Source: RGIG1959 sp045637645
GTDB taxonomy: Bacteria; Bacillota; Clostridia; Oscillospirales; Acutalibacteraceae
Direction: 5' to 3'
Assembly: GCA_045637645.1 (NCBI GenBank)
Contig: JAZTZV010000083.1
Location: forward strand, 1 to 6,967
DNA length: 6,967 bases
Of this stretch, positions 4,077-6,967 are shown piece after piece (position 1 is the first letter of the stretch; the number at the start of each line of letters is the position of its first letter). The notes below the pieces were generated by a model. The model did no database searches. It was given only the letters and a program-made list of their open reading frames with translations, and was not told the origin of the DNA. Position numbers and translations under genes: made by a program.

Positions 4077-5261
4077 TTATTGGGGTGTCACGATCATCAA
4101 CGGCACCTGAACGGCAATATCTTCCACACAGGAATAGGTCGCGCGGAGTCGATACACGTCGCCTTCCCAAACACCGTCATATTGCACGTCGGTGACGGTT
4201 GCAGCGGCGAGTCGCTCGTCGGCTTGCGCTTGCAGGCGTTCTTTGGCGAGCTGTTCGGCTTCTTCGACGGTGTGGGTGACGCTCGTGTGGATATGTTCGG
4301 TGTACAGGTTGCTCTCGATGCCGATGGGGAGTGCCGTGCCGAACAGCGTGACGGGGCGACGCGCGGTTTGAACCGTCCAGCTGTCGTCGAACGCGGCGCG
4401 ACTGTACAGTGGCAGTTTCCACGACAGGATATACAGCGACGGTTGCTCAATCACGCGGCCCTCCTGTTCGAGCAGTTCGCTTCGCGACACCGTTTGTTCG
4501 AGCACGTGGGTCGTTTCGGCGAGGATTTCGGCGTCGGCGCGGCGCAAAAGCGTACCTTTTCCCGTATCGATCGCCCCGCACACCAGCAAATCGCCTTTCA
4601 CGACCGCTTCGCCCGCTTGCACAAGCGGTTGACCGACAGTGGCGTGGATCGAGAGAATGCGCCCATCCGCGGCGGCAACGACGTTGGCGGGGTCGGAGAC
4701 AGGCGGTGTCGCGCTGTCTTTTTGTAATTGTACACCAACGCGCGCGATGCTTCCGTCGAAATAAAGCGACAACTGATTGATTTCTTGAATTTGTGCAATG
4801 GCGTGCATTTGAACGGTCTCGATGTCGATATCGTTCATGCGTGCGCCGAGGGTGACGCCGCTTTCGGTGAGCACGCGTTCGATGCGTGCAACGAGGACGG
4901 GGTCGTCGGTTTGCACGTCGACGATCCAAATACGTGACCCGAGGATCATGCAAAGCACGACTGCGACGGCGGCACCGAACAGGATCCCGAGGCGACGCGT
5001 GAGCGGGCGCGCGGCAAACGGCAATCCGACGTGACGCAGGGAGTGTACACGTGTTCCCGTGCGGCGTGCCGCCGCGCGCAAGCGACCGTAATCCGCAGCA
5101 CGGCAATTGGCAACGATCGCGCCGTCGTGTCGATGGATATCCCACAGCGCGATTGGTGTATCGCCTTCCCCGAGCAGGGAGAAAAATCGTTCGCACAACC
5201 CGCCCTCGGCGCGGAATGTCACAATCCCGCGCATCCAGCGCCATGCAGTCCATATCAGCAT
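4077..5261 (-). CDS. yqfD: Sporulation protein YqfD
   Basis: 394 residues from ATG 5261, with GAGG at 5269-5272 seven bases upstream. The start M-L-I-W-T-A-W-R-W-M-R-G fits the family, which begins with a short 'W..G.v.v...G...E.f...l' segment. An N-terminal soluble region (1-88) contains D-I-H-R-H-D-G and R-A-A-D-Y-G-R-L-R. One transmembrane helix follows (about 91-113), and then a long extracytoplasmic portion that includes a lipoyl/HlyD-like turn: G-R-I-L-S-I-H-A-T-V-G-Q-P-L-V-Q-A-G-E-A, then V-V-K-G-D-L-L-V-C-G-A. In Bacillus subtilis yqfD is expressed under sigma-E in the mother cell and is needed for efficient sporulation; its molecular role is unresolved. It follows yqfC by 16 bases, the standard yqfC-yqfD pairing. 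Length matches the family and the frame is intact. Confidence 0.93.
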   Translation of the reverse strand: MLIWTAWRWMRGIVTFRAEGGLCERFFSLLGEGDTPIALWDIHRHDGAIVANCRAADYGRLRAAARRTGTRVHSLRHVGLPFAARPLTRRLGILFGAAVAVVLCMILGSRIWIVDVQTDDPVLVARIERVLTESGVTLGARMNDIDIETVQMHAIAQIQEINQLSLYFDGSIARVGVQLQKDSATPPVSDPANVVAAADGRILSIHATVGQPLVQAGEAVVKGDLLVCGAIDTGKGTLLRRADAEILAETTHVLEQTVSRSELLEQEGRVIEQPSLYILSWKLPLYSRAAFDDSWTVQTARRPVTLFGTALPIGIESNLYTEHIHTSVTHTVEEAEQLAKERLQAQADERLAAATVTDVQYDGVWEGDVYRLRATYSCVEDIAVQVPLMIVTPQ

Positions 5262-5277
5262 TGTGTCGCCTCGCTTT

Positions 5278-5538
5278 TTATAAAAATTCCACCGATAAGA
5301 TTCGCCCGAGAACGGACACACCGTTGCGATGCAGATTGTCCAGTGCCAAGGCGTCGCCGTTGATGCGCACTTCGCCCGAACGGGTCATCAGTCGGATAAA
5401 GCTGTCTTCGTATTCGCGAACCTCACAGCTTCCCGTGACCGTCACGCGGTGACGGCCGTTCAATTCAATGGATGCTTCTCCTGTTAATGTGCCTTGCGGC
5501 AGTTCGAACAAATCTTCCGCTTTTTGCGTCAATGCCAT
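5278..5538 (-). CDS. yqfC: Sporulation protein YqfC
   Basis: 86 residues from ATG 5538, with GAGGTG starting nine bases upstream (5546-5551). The frame stays open for another 280 codons upstream, but that is an antisense shadow of ylbJ. This start is fixed by the ribosome binding site, the sigma-E-like promoter just ahead and the usual ~90-residue size. The protein opens with a short acidic helix (Q-K-A-E-D-L-F-E-L-P) and continues as beta strands (E-A-S-I-E-L-N-G, V-T-V-T-G-S-C-E-V, E-V-R-I-N-G-D-A-L) ending in V-L-G-R-I-L-S-V-E-F, all typical of the YabP/YqfC family. Family members are small mother-cell proteins of the sigma-E regulon; YabP acts in spore coat/morphogenesis. It is first in the yqfC-yqfD-S1 operon and divergent from ylbJ. 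Confidence 0.9.
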   Translation of the reverse strand: MALTQKAEDLFELPQGTLTGEASIELNGRHRVTVTGSCEVREYEDSFIRLMTRSGEVRINGDALALDNLHRNGVSVLGRILSVEFL

Positions 5539-5558
5539 CGTTACACACCTCACGCTAA

Positions 5559-5586
5559 ACTGTATGCGGTCGGGTGGGGAATAATG
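5559..5586 (-). promoter_or_regulatory. Sigma-E-like promoter of the yqfC operon
   Basis: On the minus strand CATACAGT (5559-5566) closely matches the Bacillus sigma-E -10 (CATACAnT). CATTATT (5580-5586) resembles its -35 (KMATATT), with a 13-base spacer that is right for this sigma factor. The predicted transcript starts around 5551-5554, so the leader is barely longer than the ribosome binding site. No sigma-A pair fits here. Confidence 0.7.
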
Positions 5587-5607
5587 CGAGCGGACAAGGC
5601 GTATATA
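5579..5607 (+). promoter_or_regulatory. Possible sigma-E-like promoter of ylbJ
   Basis: GAATAAT (5579-5585) and CGTATATA (5600-5607) are 14 bases apart. The -10 matches the sigma-E consensus only partly, but the distance to GGGAGGG (5617-5623) and the sporulation role of ylbJ fit. The -35 bases are the same ones used, on the other strand, by the yqfC promoter. Confidence 0.4.
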
Positions 5608-5629
5608 TGCAAAAAAGGGAGGGAACGGC

Positions 5630-6709
5630 ATGCGTGTGGCGGTATGGTCGATGCGGACGGTAAAAACGGTGGGGTTGACGGCGGTGTGCATGGGAGCGGC
5701 AGTGTTGCTGTTGATGTTTCCGCAAGCGGCGGGCAACGGTGTGCGTCGGGGACTTGCCGTATGCGGAGAGATTTTGATCCCGTCGTTATTTCCGTTTTTG
5801 GTGCTCAGCGGGTTTATGATCCGAAGCGGTGTTGTCGGCGGAATCGGGCGTGTGCTGTCGCCGTTGATGAACCGTGTGTTCGGGTTGTCGGGAAGTGCGG
5901 CGGTGGCGATGGCGGTGGCGATGATCGGTGGGTATCCCGCGGGCGCGAACGCTGTCGCGCAGTTGTATGAGCAAGGGGAGATCGATCGGCGGGAAGGACA
6001 GCGACTGTTACGATGCTGTGTCAGTGCCGGTCCCGCGTTCGTCATCGGCGGGATCGGTGCGGGGATGTTCGGTTCGGCGCAAATCGGCGTGCGGTTGCTG
6101 ATTGCGCAATGGATCGCGTTTTTGGCGGTGGCGTTGCTCGAGCGGGAGCGGCAAGCTCCGCGTCCGCAAGCGACGTTGTCGACAATGGGGATCGGTGCCT
6201 CGGTGGCGGAAAGCGTGAATGCCGCGGCATTCACGCTGTTGTCGATGGGTGGATTTGTGCTGGCAGCTTCAGCGGTGCTGTCGGTTGCGGATGCCGTCGG
6301 CTTATTTGCAGGGAACAACGGTATATGGCGATGCTTGGCGGCATGTGTTACGGAAGTGAGTGTGGGGTGCTTGGAAGCGGCACGCATGGGGCGTCTTGCG
6401 CCGCTGTGGATCGGAGTAACACTCGGCTTCGGCGGATTGGCGGTGCATGGGCAGATTGCCGCCCGCGCGATGAAACTCGGGTTGATGGAACGCGGCTTTT
6501 TTCGAGCGCGACTGTGGCAGGCGTTGCTCGGTGGTGGGTTGTCATGGCTGTTGTGTCGGGATTTGCAACCCGTCGGAGTGCAAGCAAGCGCGGTGTTGTC
6601 GGCATTTGCGCCCGAACAAACGGCGGCGGGCGCAAGCGGACTGATGGCGTTGATGCTGATGTGTGTGCTGTGTTTGTGTTCAATGCCGTCTCACCGTGAG
6701 GCGGTGTAG
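5630..6709 (+). CDS. ylbJ: Sporulation integral membrane protein YlbJ
   Basis: 359 residues from ATG 5630, with GGGAGGG at 5617-5623 six bases upstream. An internal ATG at residue 8 is a possible alternative without a better ribosome binding site. The protein has about eight hydrophobic segments. The N-terminal half carries the nucleoside-recognition/Gate-type block I-L-I-P-S-L-F-P-F-L-V-L-S-G-F (48-62) and G-G-Y-P-A-G-A-N-A-V-A-Q-L-Y (100-113), then R-C-C-V-S-A-G-P-A-F-V-I-G (128-140). The second half repeats the theme, with an E-V-S-V-G-C (242-247) and L-G-F-G-G-L-A-V-H-G-Q (265-275). These are hallmark YlbJ/SpoVM-era inner-membrane proteins of endospore formers. In Bacillus ylbJ is sigma-E dependent and required for heat-resistant spores; transported substrate unknown. 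It is divergent from yqfC with 91 bases between starts, a different arrangement from Bacillus subtilis, where these loci are far apart. The C-terminal tail after the last helix is short and basic. Confidence 0.93.
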   Translation: MRVAVWSMRTVKTVGLTAVCMGAAVLLLMFPQAAGNGVRRGLAVCGEILIPSLFPFLVLSGFMIRSGVVGGIGRVLSPLMNRVFGLSGSAAVAMAVAMIGGYPAGANAVAQLYEQGEIDRREGQRLLRCCVSAGPAFVIGGIGAGMFGSAQIGVRLLIAQWIAFLAVALLERERQAPRPQATLSTMGIGASVAESVNAAAFTLLSMGGFVLAASAVLSVADAVGLFAGNNGIWRCLAACVTEVSVGCLEAARMGRLAPLWIGVTLGFGGLAVHGQIAARAMKLGLMERGFFRARLWQALLGGGLSWLLCRDLQPVGVQASAVLSAFAPEQTAAGASGLMALMLMCVLCLCSMPSHREAV

Positions 6710-6737
6710 GGGTCACAATCGCGATGCAACACCGTAG

Positions 6738-6844
6738 GGCGGGGGTTCACTCCCGCCGCGTTGCCGTAAGGCAACGGTCGCGCTTTGCGCGACGGAATCC
6801 CTTCCGTCAAACGCATGGCGTTTGACATCCCCTTTTAGACAAGG
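6738..6844. repeat. Chain of overlapping palindromes downstream of ylbJ
   Basis: Five stem-loops follow each other almost without spacer: GGCGGG/CCCGCC extended to 8 bp over TTCA (6738-6757); CGTTGCC-GTAA-GGCAACG (6759-6776); GTCGCGC-TTT-GCGCGAC (6777-6793); GACGGAA-TCCC-TTCCGTC (6791-6808); and GTCAAACGC-ATG-GCGTTTGAC (6806-6826). A weak CCTT/AAGG stem follows (6831-6844). The last three full stems share three bases with their neighbours. The wording (tagggcggggg, ttgacatcccc, ttttagacaagg) is familiar from dispersed intergenic repeats of Clostridia. It may also act as the ylbJ transcript end. The rest, 6845-6942, shows no gene. Confidence 0.65.
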
Positions 6845-6941
6845 TTTATCACCAATCTCCTATCAACATTGTAGGGTGCGCAGAATCTGTTCAAGACACC
6901 TCTCATCCGTCACGCTTGCACTACGTCGTGGGTTTCGCCAT

Positions 6942-6967
6942 ACAAAAAGTGCCCCGATGCCGGGGTG
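6942..6967 (-). terminator. Probable terminator of a minus-strand gene beyond the right edge
   Basis: CCCCG (6952-6956) and CGGGG (6961-6965) pair around ATGC, with possible further G-T pairs cut off by the window end. On the minus strand CACTTTTTGT follows. This implies a convergent neighbour of ylbJ to the right. Confidence 0.55.

Noticed and set aside
4014..4727. Plus-strand frame of 237 codons over yqfD
   Set aside because: It is an antisense shadow of a well-recognised gene with no start signal of its own.
5539..6387. Long minus-strand open frame continuous with yqfC
   Set aside because: It is antisense to ylbJ, a product of GC-rich codon bias; its residues are low-complexity (A, T, P, N) and yqfC has its own promoter and ribosome binding site at 5538.

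Overview
The window looks like chromosomal DNA from an endospore-forming member of the Clostridia, most likely an Oscillospiraceae/Ruminococcaceae-type gut organism. The evidence is three forespore/mother-cell sporulation genes (yqfC, yqfD, ylbJ), a QueT-type ECF transporter behind a probable preQ1 riboswitch, a clostridial S1-repeat protein, AGGAGG-type ribosome binding sites and many intrinsic terminators. Family assignments rest on motif recognition only; no search was run.

Layout. (1) 1-~960 is strikingly AT-rich (13 G/C in the 60 bases from 541). It holds the last 56 codons of a probable serine site-specific recombinase, its terminator, a compact repeat element (a 16-bp inverted repeat plus phased heptamers) and a 142-aa membrane-anchored protein with its own extended -10 promoter. 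This looks like the edge of an integrated element or a decayed island. (2) ~960-1198 is a transition zone with no convincing protein gene. On the minus strand it can fold into four successive hairpins and ends in a perfect 18-bp terminator: a candidate structured RNA. (3) 1199-3150 is GC-rich (44 G/C in the 60 bases from 2761) and read on the minus strand: preQ1 riboswitch, queT, a 77-aa small protein, and a PhnP-like metallo-beta-lactamase-fold hydrolase, each followed by a terminator hairpin. (4) 3157-5538, minus strand, is a tight operon yqfC-yqfD-S1 protein. (5) 5539-5629 is a divergent promoter region with sigma-E-like elements facing both ways. (6) 5630-6709, plus strand, is ylbJ. (7) 6710-6967 has no gene; it carries a chain of overlapping palindromes and, at the right edge, a terminator belonging to a minus-strand gene outside the window.

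Functional picture. yqfC/yqfD and ylbJ are mother-cell sporulation genes in Bacillus and here are arranged back to back, probably under one sporulation sigma factor. The S1 protein at the operon's end may be co-expressed with them. queT should import a queuosine precursor, with the leader RNA turning translation down when the precursor is plentiful. Promoter -35 boxes directly abut or overlap terminator U-tracts in two places, so the minus-strand genes are densely packed but transcriptionally insulated. The exception is the hydrolase gene, which has a terminator immediately before its ribosome binding site and no visible promoter of its own. No CRISPR array, tRNA, rRNA or recognisable defence system was found.
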